Source: Gymnopilus junonius
Lineage: Eukaryota; Basidiomycota; Agaricomycetes; Agaricales; Galerinaceae
Length of the DNA stretch: 64,000 nt
NCBI GenBank assembly: GCA_015501075.1
Contig: JADNYJ010000179.1
Coordinates: forward strand, 1-64,000
Direction: 5' to 3'
The notes under the pieces were generated by a model. That model was not told where the DNA came from. It did no database searches and was given only the letters and a program-made list of their open reading frames with translations. This document shows positions 10,540 through 22,325 of the stretch, piece by piece; within the stretch, counting starts at the first letter, position 1; every line of letters begins with the position of its first letter. The position numbers were made by a program, and so were the translations under genes.

Positions 10540-11280
10540 AAGCTCCAGTCATCAGAAAGGAGACATGTCGACCTTCTCTCCTTTACTTATGTAGTTAACA
10601 ACGTATTTCCAACAGCCTTATGTCCATTGACAGCCAAGTTGTCCGGTGACCAAGCCGTCTACTAGTCTAGCTACAAAGGAACTTTTTTAACGAACTTCGG
10701 CGCGACCAATCTCCATATCTTCAAATGCTTTGACGTAACATGCAACATTGTAAAGGCTCAGTTCAGCCCTATTCGAAATTCAAGCCTTAAACTTCAATGA
10801 TATCTATGATCCTACAGTGTCATTTTCAGTCTGGCAGATGCCATTCAGGGAGGTCAGTCTCGTTTCCTATACGAGTCATATGGGGTTGTGGGATGCGAAC
10901 CCTATTCACTTTGACCCAGTCGAGGATTGCGTCAAAGTTTCTGCATTTGTGATGCCCGGTGAAAATCGACTCTATCAAAATCGCTTCCCCACGATTTAAT
11001 CCGAATAAAAAACATGCACGAGACTGTTTTATTTTCTTTCTATCTTACCTACGTATTGCATGCTAGCAGACCGCTGTCCGACACCATATAACCTTCTAAA
11101 AAGGTTGCGCGACAGGGCGCGCAGCATTGTAAGCACAGGCACACTGCGCCGCACACTACATGCCGGTTGACATGGAGTTTCCAGTCATTTTTAAATCATT
11201 TGGTAGATTTCCTGTTGTACGTTGTCGTCGTGTTCATTACATTTGAGTCAATCACTAGTACTACTCTTTATAATGCCCAA
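10540..11280. other. Intergenic between sHSP and transposase
   Basis: A 60-residue frame at 10817-10999 has no features. Around 11095-11160 is a GC-rich patch containing CACTA-type strings (for example at about 11150). I looked for a matching inverted terminal repeat downstream of 14.5 kb and of 19.7 kb and found none by eye. Confidence 0.35.
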
Positions 11281-11454
11281 GGCTTCCAGTAAACCTAAGA
11301 GGGCAAGACAGCACTGAAAGGGAAGGCCAAAAGCAAGAAGCCAAATCTAACATGCACCTGTGCTGGTGGTTGCAAAGGCGTGCACGACAGTTATCCGAGG
11401 CAGTTTACAGGCAGCATGCCAAGTTCAGAAAGCTAGACGAGGCTGCTGGCTCAC

Positions 11455-14400
11455 TTGAAACTGCTAACACCCTTGATGCCGACGTTTCTGCCATTTCTTC
11501 TCCGCCGGAAGTCGTTCAACGCAGTCAACATAATGATCTTGTATGTTTTCCATATTGATATTTGTATGATAAGATTAATTGATAGCCACTTCGTCAAGCC
11601 GGGGAGAACTTCGCCTGATGTTCCCATCCAGTCCTCTATAATTGCTTTGCTGCCGTCGTCTTCTCATGCACTCACGCCTGATTCCCCCACTACCCCTGGT
11701 AGCTTTGCCGTTGAGAGTGAGACTCCGGACCTGGCTACACCTCAAGGCGATCTCTCACGTATCGAGGAGTCTGAAGACTCTAACCCTGATCCCGGATGCC
11801 TTGATTTGGATGCAAGCGCTGGTCCCGCGCCTCTTGAGGATTCTACGCAGGAAGCGCAGGCGTCACCGAGTCTCGAAAGTATTTTCGAGAACGCTTGCCT
11901 GGAGGACATGATCATAACAATTGAATTTGTTCGAGCACTTCAATCAGCAAAACTTGGCGACGCTCATTGTAAACTGGGCCCTGATGCGATTGAACGATTA
12001 AGAAACCCTCCAACTGCACCTTTCGATATCACTTCATTTCCCGATCTCCGACTTGGCCTTGATCTCTTTTTGGCTAACAAAAATTCTTCAATCGAATCCT
12101 TTAATTCCAATCGGACCGCAATATTGCGACGACACCCCTTGGACTACATTCCTTCATACGAGCAGATGAAGCGTCTCATCACTGAGATAACAGGAGTCGA
12201 CTCTGTGACACACCCAATGTGCAAAAACAGCTGCCTTGCGTTCACAGGCCCGTTTGCCAACCTGGATCACTGCCCGAAATGTGATGAACCAAAATTATGT
12301 CCAATCACAAAGAAACCCCAGCAAGAATTCCACTCAATCTTAATTGGCCCAATTCTCCAAGCCATGCGACGAGACGTATCGAGCGCGAAGAAATTTCTGT
12401 ACCGGATACACAAAACCTGGGAAGTAATTCGCAAGCTTCTCGTAAACTCGGGCAATCTTTCTGTCTATGACGATTTTTTCTGCGGTAGCGACTACCTCGA
12501 GAAAGTTCGAGATGGGAAGATTACTGATGATGATATGGTTCTTATGCTCTCCATTGACGGTGCCCAGCTGTATGCACACAAAGCATCCGATTGCTGGATT
12601 TTTATATTGATCATCATGGATATTTCTCCAGACGAAAGATACACAAAACACATTGTTATCCCTGGCGGATTTATCCCAGGGCCGAACAAGCCCAAGGTCG
12701 TCGACTCCTACCTCTTTCCTTGCTTACATCACATCTGCGCACTTCAAAATGAGGGTGGTCTTGTTATCTGGGATGCGTTCCGAAATCAAAGATTCCATTC
12801 ACAGCTGTTTTTGGCACTTAACACTGCTGATGGGCCTGCGATGGCCTATCTGAATGGTTTAGTTGGACATCACGGAAAATTTGGTTGTCGGCTATATTGC
12901 CCTGTCCCAGGCAGGCATAAGCCAAATGGGTCTCATTACTACCCAGCCCTCCTGAAGCCCCTCAACTATGTAATGCCAGGCTGTGACCATGACGATTTGC
13001 CATTTTCACTTTCCGCCAATTCCCCATCTCATATGTACCTTTCGAAACTCGAGTTCCTGATTAGATCACCAAATGAAACCCAATACAAGAAACGTCGCTT
13101 GGAAACTGGCATAACAAAGCCAACAATTTTCCTTGGCTTTAATCCTGATCGGATTCTTGGAATACCAGGATGCTTCGGCTCGGATATTATGCATCTCGGA
13201 ACCTTCAATCTTGCAGACTTACTTGTTTCTCTATGGCGAGGTGTCATGGATCATGACATAGATGATCCTCCGTCTAGCTGGCCTTGGGCTGTCCTCACAG
13301 GAGACATTTGGGAAACTCATGGCAAAGATGTTGCCTCTGCGACGCCCTTTTTACCCGGTTCATTTGATAGACCTCCTCGTAACATCGCCGAGAAGATCAA
13401 CAGCGGTTATAAAGCTTGGGAGTGGCTACTTTATTTGTATGGGATGGCTCCAGCTCTTCTCTATGGAATTCTGCCTGAGCCCTATTATTCGCATTTCTGC
13501 ATGCTTGTGTGGGGAATGCGAATTATGCAACAGCATCATATTTGCTCTGACGACCTCAAAATAGCCGGAAGTTTTTTTGAATCATTTGTTCAAAAATTTG
13601 AGACATTATATTATCAGCGAAAGGTTGGCCGCTTGCATTTCTGTCGACAGAGTATCCATGCATTACTGCACCTTGCACCCGAGGCCACCAGAATTGGACC
13701 ACCTATCTGCTCATCACAATGGACTATGGAGCGCACAATCGGGAATCTTGGTGAAGAGATTCGACAGCCGTCGAATCCATATGCCAATTTGTCACAACGA
13801 GGCCTGCTGAGAAGTCAGGTCAATGCACTGACTGCCATGATACCCGAACTCGGTCCCCCTGCACCCTCCTTACCCCGAGGTGCTATTGACCTTGGAGAGG
13901 GTTACGCCCTTCTCCGAGCTCAGGATAGGTATGGCCGGCTCATGCAGCCTCAAGAAGCCACTGCGCTGCTGCGCTATCTCGGCAGCACAGCACTTTCGGG
14001 TAGCAGGTCCGTCACCTGGTCTCCGAAGATTATTCGATGGGCTCGTCTTAGGCTTCCAAATGGTCAGGTTGCCAGATCTCGATGGAAGGAGTCACTCAAA
14101 CCTTTGCGGAAGCTTCGAACGGCTCGTAATGTGAAGGTATGAATGACCACACAATGTCAGATTTGATTGATACAAATCTCCATTAGTTCATTGATAACGT
14201 TGGCATTACACACTTCGGCGAAGTGTTATACTATTTTCGTTGTAGACGTCAAGACACTCTTCTTACCCTTGCTGTTCTATCAGTATATTCTGAGCCTGAC
14301 CCCGAATTGCTGGCCGCTTCTCATGGGACTTTCATTTCTTGCAGGTATCTTGGGGACAGTTCTACTCAAGTCATTGATGTTCGTCACATTAAAGCCGTAG

Positions 14401-14519
14401 TGGCAATGGTACCCCACACTTTAGAAAAACACGGAGACGGGGAAGAGCATCGTTATCTGATAGAGAGGCCTGGGCTGGATGTAGTACGCCTTGGAGGCTT
14501 TGAAGATGTGATTCAATGA
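11455..14519 (+). mobile_element. Tnp2-like (EnSpm/CACTA-type) transposase gene
   Basis: A DDE transposase of the Tnp2 group. A long exon to 14136 is joined by a 50-base intron (14137-14186) to a second exon at 14187-14519. Residues about 250-285 form a CxnC zinc-finger-like block (CKNSCLAFTG, HCPKCDEPKLCP). The catalytic core shows MLSIDGAQLYAHKASDCW and HIVIPGGFIPGPNKPK, then GLVIWDA, GHHGKFGCRLYCPV, IMHLGTFNLADLL and ICSSQWTMERTIGNLGEEIR. The C-terminal exon has HFGEVLYYF and a hydrophobic SVYSEPDPELL segment. The N-terminus is uncertain: a plausible exon at about 11352-11540 (CTCAGGCKGV-like Cys motif upstream) ends at a GT, but its phase does not meet the next exon. The main frame is intact, so the copy could be recent or still active. 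Terminal repeats were not located. Confidence 0.8.
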
Positions 14520-14650
14520 TATTATCCATAAATCTGGTTCTTAGTTTACTGATACTAATAGGGTCTTTTGTCACGTCGTATAACCCTGAGACCTTTTTGT
14601 CTTTCACTTCGAACCTTCATTTCACGCTTCAGTTTGTACATGCAGCAGCC

Positions 14651-17425
14651 ATGCCTCTCGCATCTTCTTTCCTTCAACCACTAGACCTACCTCACAAGGC
14701 TGAAGCTCTCGTGGACTCTACTTGCTTTACTCAATCCTGGGATTCCGACGATGACTACGACTACGTTTTTACCAATTCTCACGCCACTGACAGTGCCAAC
14801 ACATCCTTCGACCACAACTATAGGGCACCCAGCTATCCTACAATGCCTTCAGTGCGGAAACAAACAAAGAGGGTGCATCGAGTTCAAAGTGATTCCGAGA
14901 ATCCGTCCGACGCTGCGATCAAGCAGGGGCGGAATTCACTCTATGCTCACCCAACTTTGCCTCCAGCATCGTATCTGACCACTTTCCTCCAACCACAACG
15001 ATTCGCAGATTACATCACCTATCATTTCCCTTTGTACTCTGTTCCAACACCAGTTCCTTTGACTGCATGTTCTCCAGCCATTTTGGCTCCAGGAAACCCC
15101 ATCCCAGGACCATCCTCGACTACTCCTCTGGTTGATAGCCCCTTGGGTTCTGTACCAGCACCAATCCCAGTGTCGGAACCGTTGAGCAAGAACGTCAACG
15201 TAATCACTGCCCTTGCGCAGCTCCCATCTGTCGACGGGTCATCGAGGACGCAGCTCATGTGGATTTCCGAGGTCATTTTTCCAGACTCCGCTCTCCCCGT
15301 TCCATTCGACGACAAAGTGATTGATCGCTGCCCCAGTATTTGGAAATCTTCACAGCAGCAATTTGAAAACTTCCCTCAAATCATTACAGAGGAAGCAGTT
15401 CAAAACTTTCTTAATCATCTCGCAAATGCCTTAGGATCCCTTCACGGTATCTTCGACAAGATCCCACCTGAGGAGTCCCCAGGCCCGGTGGTTAGCGCTC
15501 CGGATACTGGGGTGCACTCTGTGCTGAATCCTAGTCCAGTAAACGCCTCGCAGACGACGCAAGGTGCAACCATTGTAACGGCGTTGGCCCAGGACCGGAC
15601 GTTCTCGTCCAAAGCACATATGCTCTCGCCCAGTGGTGGTTATCTTTCTCGAAAACCCGATATCATGCTACTCAACCGTAGTCTTCGCAAGTACCTTGAG
15701 GATCACCAGTTGCGTCCCCGTTGGAAGCACATTGAGGCCGTTATAGAGGTATCCAACTCAAAGTCGCGTATAAGCATGATCACCCAGATTATTGAGAAGG
15801 CAACCGTCATGTTTGAAAGCCAACCCTTCCGAAGATTCATGCTCGGCATTGCCATCAGGTACCACAAAAATGCACCTGAGTTCTGTCTCCTCTGCATCGA
15901 TCGTTCTGGTGCCATCTTCTCCGGCTGGGGTTCCTTGAAAGGGTATGATGGGGCCATCTTCTGTAGAATCATTTTTGGCCTGAGTTATGCAAACCCCGAA
16001 CATCTCGGAGTTGACCCTACCATGACTGTTCATCCTCTTTCCGGCAATGTCACCCACATCCAGCTTAATCTCGAGAAATACGAGGTTATTAGGCATATCC
16101 ACTCGCCTCTCATTTTGGTCGGCCGCGGCACCAACGTATTTATCGTACGATGCAAATCCGGACAGACTTATGTTCTGAAGGATTCCTGGATCTTGACTAG
16201 CCATGGCTTCTCCGAAATCGACATGCTTCGGACCATCAACCAATATTTTGATGACGATCCTGATGTCTCGGAAGAAACGCCTCAACTGTTCCCGCAATAT
16301 ATTGATTCGCAGGAATTCGCCGATGACACCACCCAACCTCGCAGAGGGAGATTAGCACCATACCTGCGTATGCCGCCAGACCGTATTCGTCGTCGTATTC
16401 TTTCCGCCGGCCTGGGCGACCCCATCACGACGTTCCGCTCAAAAGCAGAATTTGTGAAGATTCTCCTTGACTGCGTCACCTGTAAGTCTGGCATCCAGTA
16501 CCGATAGCTGCAATTCTAATTCAGTATTTATTAGGTCTTGAATACATGCACACCAAAACCAACATCGTCCACGGCGACCTCAGTACCAACAATATAGTTA
16601 TATGTCGTATCCCTGTACAGGAGGGTAACAAGCCTCGAACATCTCCTGAAACGACTACTCAGCCAACTGCTGCCGGGACACCAGGCTTAGATATTGATCC
16701 AGACTTTCTCACTTTTGGTCTTGTCATCGACTTCGACTATGCAAGGGAGCAAACGGCTTCCAGCCACTTCACTTCGGTATGTCAATGGCAATCGTCATTT
16801 GTTTGTTGTCTGGTTTCTAACTGTCTTTACCATTTAGGGTACACTGCCGTTTATGCCTTTGGAGGCTCTCAACCCTGAGAACGCTGAGACATTCGTCCAT
16901 AAGCCAGCTCATGACCTTGAGGCGTTATTTTACACAGCCATTACTGTCATGACCTTCACCGATGGACCCTGTGGGAAAAAGCGAGATGCACTTGAGCGTA
17001 TTGGGGTTGCACGGTGGTTTAATCTTGCCGACAGAGAAGTGCTCTTCAGAGACAAGGAACACGAGATGTTGGACTTCCCAAAGCAGTTCGAGAAGAACCT
17101 TAGCAAATACTGGAGGCCATTGATCCGGTGCTTTGTTGACCTCTGGAAGGCCACATGGCCTGACAGCACATTCCCTCTGAAATGCGGCGCCACCCACACC
17201 CGCTACAAATCAATCCTCAAAGCCACTCTTGAAGTTCTCCAAACAGAGCACGAACCCCTGGCAGCGTACGGGTCTGTGGACGTTACCTCTCTCAAGCGGC
17301 CTCGACCTTCCGATGCTGATGACAGTACCTATCCTGCTCCAAAGTATATACGATGCAGTGAAGATCTTCGTCAGCGCCTCCCGCGAGATGCTATCATCAA
17401 ATCTCTGAGCGAATGGACGGATTGA
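14651..17425 (+). CDS. FunK1-type fungal protein kinase
   Basis: A member of the FunK1 group of protein kinase-like proteins expanded in mushrooms. Three exons, 14651-16481, 16535-16776 and 16838-17425, join in frame into 886 residues. The first 380 residues are Ser/Thr/Pro-rich with low complexity. A conserved FunK1 block follows (WKHIEAVIEVSNSKSR, LCIDRSGAIFSGWG), then the nucleotide-binding loop (VGRGTNVFIV) and the lysine strand (YVLKDSW). Exon 2 carries the catalytic loop HGDLSTNNI (HRD variant), and IDFDYA replaces DFG. Exon 3 opens with GTLPFMPLEAL, equal to the APE region, and ends in a KRPRPS tail. The start is the first ATG of the long exon. It begins 131 bases after the transposase stop on the same strand, so cargo status within the element is possible but unproven. 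Confidence 0.88.
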
Positions 17426-17693
17426 GATGTGTACGAACTTTTGGTGACTTTGTCGACGTAATATGTATTGAGTTCATTTTCTTTCGTCTTGCCGAGGTTT
17501 TGTAACTACCTCCTGGCTGTATCCTTTGCATCTATCAAATTTTGTACTGCTGTTCTAGATGAAATATTGTATGGTCTGCCCCATCCGAGTCGCATGCTTG
17601 TTTTGTTGACGAGAGGACACTGCCAGCTTACTTACATAAGCCATTGTACTTCTCGCTGGCAGGAGAAACCATTGTCTTTCGCGTCCAGTCCCC

Positions 17694-19683
17694 ATGTACG
17701 CTGATGGCCCCTTCGATCAAGCAACAAATGCAGCGCTCATGCATGGGCAAGTAGATGGCTCGGAGGGTCATCTACGTCAGGTGGTAGACTACCACCATGG
17801 CTTCCCTACTCGTTCACACCATGTCAGCCAGCTCACCTCAACAGAAAGCTCAAATGCATCCAATTCTCAGCTATCGTTGCCTCAATCTTTCAACTCAGAA
17901 AATTACCAGGTATTTAGACTCGACTCATTCCATTATGTGGCTGCTAAGAATCGATCAGACATTTTCCACATCCTCATCCTCGTTCGAATCAAATTGGCCT
18001 AACAAGCCAGCTCATGGTCAGTCAGTACCAATTGAACAGTATCGAGCACTACAAGCCAAGCACAATGAGGTTCAGTTGGAGAATGCAAACCTTGTCAAAG
18101 ATTGCATTCGCCTGGAAGCACAGAAATCCATACTCATGTGTGTCCTGTGTTCTACGAGCCTGATAGCAAGACTAACTTCTCATTATAGGGCCAACTATAA
18201 TAGTCTGATACAACGGATGCCTGCATTCATACCTGTTGTCAATCGTAAGCTACTCAAGAGGGAAGATTACCCCAACATTCTGTACTGGTTCCGCCACGAA
18301 TATATCACTTCTCTGGCTGAAGACAAGATACCCGCCGTTGACGACGATGCCATTCAGGCTCAGGCCACGAAATTGAACGACGGCGAAGCTGACGGCAACG
18401 ATGATGATGATGACGACGACGACATTGAATTTGACAAGAGTGCTGGTACTCTTGGGCGGCGAAGAGGCATACAGAAAGGGAGACAAGGCAAAAAGAGGGC
18501 TTCCCAAGGTGAGAACGTGAAGATGCGCTACATTCAGTACGAGAATGGTGAGGTTATTGATGGTTGGAGGGCTAAGGAAATGCGCCACTATGCAAGATCC
18601 ATCTTCGTAGGGTTGGCCCAAAAACTTGGCCAAGTCTTCTCAAACTGGGGTGAAGGAACAGATCTGTCGAGTCGTCTCTATTTTCACAACGAAATGGTGG
18701 CAAGATTCCCAGAACTTGGCTTGTGCGAGCTTGATTGGAAAGCCGAACAAATTGGGTGCGATCTCTACTATCCGTGGCGAAAAACCTGGGTCAAGAAGGA
18801 AACGGCGCAGACTGAATCGACATCAAAGCGGCCCAGCGAATCAGATTCACAAGACACCTCTCAGAAGAAGCAGAAAACTTCGATGCCTTTGACGGAGCGA
18901 CTATCCCAGGATCCGCCACCTGCAAATTTCCCTCTTGTGGATCAGATACCAACCCATGCAGAGTCTACTGGATCGGTATGGGTCTGGTAATTTGTCCTGA
19001 ATATCATCTCTGATTAATGATGCAAGGTTCCTCACATTAACATCGTTAACGCTACGCCTATGAAACCATCAATGGCTATGGTGAGTCATAAAGCTTATAC
19101 CGCCTTCGGAAGATAATCTAATACTGCGTTTCAAGGGGCACGTTGCTGCAGGAAGTCATCTTTCTCCAGCAAACTTGTCCCTTACACCTTTTGACGCTTG
19201 CCCATCTTACCAATTTCCCGTGAGTATTATTTACTATTGATGTCCAATCGTCTTTAAGCTTCCCTCAGATTAACCAGCTTTATCCGGTGACATTGTCGAC
19301 GACAGCGCTTCCCTCTCCGTTGCCTGCAGCTCAGTCTCAACAATCGACTCAAGGATCTTCTCAAGAGCAAAGTCACTCCAATACTTCCAATAAGCCAAAG
19401 GGATCTGCCCTCATGCGACCAAACAAACACTCGACTACCCCACGGTGCGTCTTAATGCGTCCTTGTGATACCTTACTGATTATTTTTGTTAGAAACCTTT
19501 GTGCTCTAGAGTGGAAGAAAACGAATAAGAACGGAACATCAGAACAGTTCGGGCTCTATTGGGAGGCCCTTCCTCCATCGGAGATCGAGGTTCGTTGGTC
19601 CACAAAATCTCCTAACAGTTTTAACTGACCCTTGTGGTTCTCTCTAGCGTTGGAAGGCTCTCTCCAATGAGAAAAGCTCGTGA
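17694..19683 (+). CDS. Agaricomycete-specific unknown with Asp-rich linker
   Basis: Eight exons splice into one frame of about 521 residues: 17694-17909, 18022-18137, 18189-18975, 19027-19080, 19136-19219, 19269-19444, 19493-19589 and 19648-19683. There is a short coiled coil near the start (YRALQAKHNEVQLENANLV). A nine-Asp run (18405-18425) is followed by a basic patch and the conserved core MRYIQYENGEVIDGWRAKEM, SNWGEGTDLSSRLYFHNEM, FPELGLCELDWKAEQIGCDL. The C-terminus is low-complexity Gln/Ser, then a final ALEWKKTNKNG block. I have the impression of similar proteins being frequent in mushroom genomes near transposons, but know no function. It follows the FunK1 gene by 270 bases on the same strand. 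Confidence 0.7.
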
Positions 19684-20174
19684 TGGTGGCATGGGAGCTC
19701 ACGTCGTATTCGCACCCTTAGATATATTGAGCTAACTTACTGAACGAATTGCATCTGCGTGCGACGGCATGCGTTTAAATGTTTTTAAATGTTTTCGAAC
19801 TATGTGAAGCTGTTTTTATTTAAATAGCTTGAATTTCATTCGTCGCACATGCACGCATCATGGAATATATTCTTAAACATTTATAGTGACTTGTCATGCA
19901 AGTGGTGCTGTGTCAACATAGCTGAGGAGCGAAATTAAATCATGTGACCTAGGGTCGATTTTCACTGGGTGTGATGTGTTGAAATCGGGGAGCGGCACGT
20001 CCCATCCAGCTACCCAGTCGCATCTGCATGCATTCATAGTCAACTCTCCAGTCAGCAAGCCACACAACTGAGCACTCACGATATGACGCCACATCGGCAC
20101 TGCACATCAGGCACTGCCTGATTATGTCAGCACAGTGATCTGAAGTTATATGAGCCACAATTGCCATATAAGTA
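19684..20174. other. Intergenic with imperfect inverted repeat
   Basis: Around 19760-19850 two segments rich in GCGTGCGACG and CGTCGCACATGC form an imperfect inverted repeat around an AT-rich centre with an AAGCT...AGCTT hairpin. No gene is supported. It could be the right edge of a mobile segment. Confidence 0.35.
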
Positions 20175-21095
20175 ATGGACGCACTTTTGAAGCGACAATG
20201 CCCAAGTTTCTGGGAACGATTCAAGTCGTCTCCTCTCCTCTTCCTCGCCCGACTATTCTACAATTACAGTCCTCCCTGTCAACCTAACCATCGGCACAAA
20301 GTCCGTATCGTTTGCATTTCCGATACGCACAACTCTCACAACTTGCAACCGCCTATACCAGACGGCGACGTCCTCGTCCATGCTGGCGACCTCACTAACT
20401 CCGGAACAAGGCAGGAACTAGACCATGCCTTGTCCTGGCTTGAATCCCAAACACACTCTCACAAGCTGTTCATAGCAGGAAACCACGATACCTGTCTTTC
20501 TGATCCAGACATACCCCATTATATTTCCTCGACATACCCAAGCCTCACTTACCTCCAGGAGGCTTCCGCAAACATTACGATACGTGGGCGCATTCTACGC
20601 GTCTATGGTAGTCCTTACACCCCTAAACACGGGTCCTGGGTATTCCAATACCTTCGCGTCTCACCGCCGCTCTACTCTCCCTCCGAAATTTCCGAACGCG
20701 AAGCGACCAAAATATGGTCTCACATCCCTCCTCTCACCGACATTCTGATAACCCACGGTCCACCATTGGGACATCTCGATCTCGACAGGACTGGATGTTA
20801 CGCGCTCCTGACTGCGTTATGGCATGTACGGCCAAAGCTACATGTCTTTGGGCACATACACGCTGCGAGGGGTGTGGAGTTTGTCAGATGGGATGGGGCG
20901 CAGAAAGCATTTGAAGAAGTGTGCGCCGGCCGAGTTGGATGGAGTGGCTTGATTAGACTGGTTTGGTGGACTGTGGTAGCATGGTTCTGGAGAAGGCATG
21001 TCGGGGAAGATGCGGCGACCATTATGATCAATGCTGCATCAGTTGGGGGCTTTAGAGATGACCAGAGGAAGGGGGCTATTGCAATTGAGATATAA
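20175..21095 (+). CDS. Calcineurin-like metallophosphoesterase
   Basis: An intronless 306-residue gene. The five metal-binding blocks of the calcineurin-like phosphoesterase fold appear in order: CISDTHNSH, VHAGDLTNSG, FIAGNHDTCL, LITHGPPLGH and VFGHIHAARG. The layout fits the MPPED-like branch, which acts on small phosphodiester or unknown substrates; the actual substrate cannot be told from sequence. A hydrophobic, aromatic stretch near residues 15-30 (SSPLLFLARLFYNY) is too short to be sure of a membrane anchor. The frame is complete and undamaged. The start is the first ATG in frame and just precedes the conserved region. Confidence 0.85.
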   Translation: MDALLKRQCPSFWERFKSSPLLFLARLFYNYSPPCQPNHRHKVRIVCISDTHNSHNLQPPIPDGDVLVHAGDLTNSGTRQELDHALSWLESQTHSHKLFIAGNHDTCLSDPDIPHYISSTYPSLTYLQEASANITIRGRILRVYGSPYTPKHGSWVFQYLRVSPPLYSPSEISEREATKIWSHIPPLTDILITHGPPLGHLDLDRTGCYALLTALWHVRPKLHVFGHIHAARGVEFVRWDGAQKAFEEVCAGRVGWSGLIRLVWWTVVAWFWRRHVGEDAATIMINAASVGGFRDDQRKGAIAIEI

Positions 21096-21187
21096 AGTTC
21101 ATTACATATAGCGTTCACTTGGGCCGACAGGTTGCTCACGAGCCACTCATAGCAATACATATTCATTTGTGTTTACGCATTGTGACT

Positions 21188-21700
21188 TTACCCAGCGACA
21201 ACACCATCCTTCCCCGTTTTCTTCTTGTACTCCTCCCCCAAAGAATTCATCAACTTGTCATCGGGTACCGTAAATTTGAACTCCTGAGCCCACGCCTTGA
21301 GTTCTGACTTTTTCACGGGCTTCCCTCCCTGCTTTTGGATGAGACGGGTCAAGTAGCCAACAGCATCGCTCATGTCATATGGTCGGGCGCCTGGCTTTGA
21401 GAGACGGTCCAGTTTCGTGCACAGGGCATACACAGTAGGCAAGGGACTGTCCAATTGGCTCAAAATGAGCAGTTTTATATTACAAAGTGCTCATTGTGCA
21501 ATGTGGGCCGTTTGGACAGTTGTTTTCCCCCCGTGATAGCGCCATGGTGCTGCATAGACTGTTAAGCCGGATGCAGTGAAGACAATTTCGTTCTGTTGGG
21601 CCGCTTCGTCGTACAGTCGCTGTATAGTGCCTTCCTAAATAACATGAGTTCATAAACGTTGCAATCGCCACAATATCAGTTGCACGCCCACCTGGATAAA
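21188..21700 (-). CDS. Unknown conserved-looking protein, possibly broken
   Basis: Read leftwards, two blocks look coding. One at about 21650-21520 reads QRLYDEAAQQNEIVFTASG then TVYAAPWRYHGGKTTVQTAH. The other, at 21463-21188, reads PTVYALCTKLDRLSKPGARP, YDMSDAVGYLTRLIQKQGG and ends GKDGVVAG. An acceptor-like TTTAG precedes the first block. The join between the blocks lacks a clean GT donor, and the 5' end runs into the sHSP relic at 21.77 kb. I do not recognise the family. It may be a damaged gene or a small gene with a miscalled base. Confidence 0.35.
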
Positions 21701-21770
21701 TAAGGCCGTGTGGTTATTCGGTAGTTTAATTTATTTCAGAAGAGCACAACGTTAAATGCGTATATCGGAT

Positions 21771-21880
21771 CCAGGAAGACGACATCAAAGCCTCTATGGA
21801 GAATGGAGTTTTCATTGTTACGTTCCCTGGGTCACCGCCCGAATTGCCTACCACTACAAAGAGAGTTGCCATTTCTTAAT
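21771..21880 (+). pseudogene. Relic of sHSP last exon
   Basis: After an acceptor-like ATCCAG, the frame reads EDDIKASMENGVFIVTFPGS and ends KRVAIS-stop. It matches exon 3 of the sHSP gene at 10.28 kb (DQDIKASMKNGVLTVTFPKS). No exon 1 or 2 is present upstream, so this is a truncated duplicate. Confidence 0.75.
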
Positions 21881-22325
21881 TATACTCATACTCACATGTA
21901 CATACGTACAAATCCTTGGGAATACTGAGCATTAGCAACTTGGGAAAACTGGTGGTACATAAAGAAAGGCACATTAATTTTTGAAATGTTCGGGTAACTC
22001 TACAGCAAGTGGGATATATGGATATGAATACAAAGGGTACATAGTTCCAAAGGTATACGTAAAAGGAGACGGGGGTAAGGACGTGAAGATGTATACGTGG
22101 GAGAGCGTGGAATGGTCATGGGAATCGGAGAAGGGTCGTACGAGTCGTAAAAAGTTAAAGGCGTGGAGGAAAAGCGTAATTAAAAAGAAGTATAATTCCG
22201 CAAGAAATGGCGAGTCAAAATCAACGAACAGTGGAAGAAGAACGGTGAAGTGAGAACGAAATGAGTTCCGCGGATGTCTGGAGAAGGAGTGGTGAAAGAT
22301 GGTGGGTAAATTTTAAACAGCTCTT
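21881..22325. other. No supported gene
   Basis: AT-rich with a Lys-rich open frame at 21981-22253 that has no features. It probably contains the 3' UTR of the convergent membrane-protein gene. Confidence 0.4.

Noticed and set aside
11147..14420. CACTA/TAGTG strings as possible transposon ends
   Set aside because: CACTA at about 11150 and TAGTG at 14398 or 19885 are not embedded in matching inverted repeats, and the 14398 one lies inside coding sequence.
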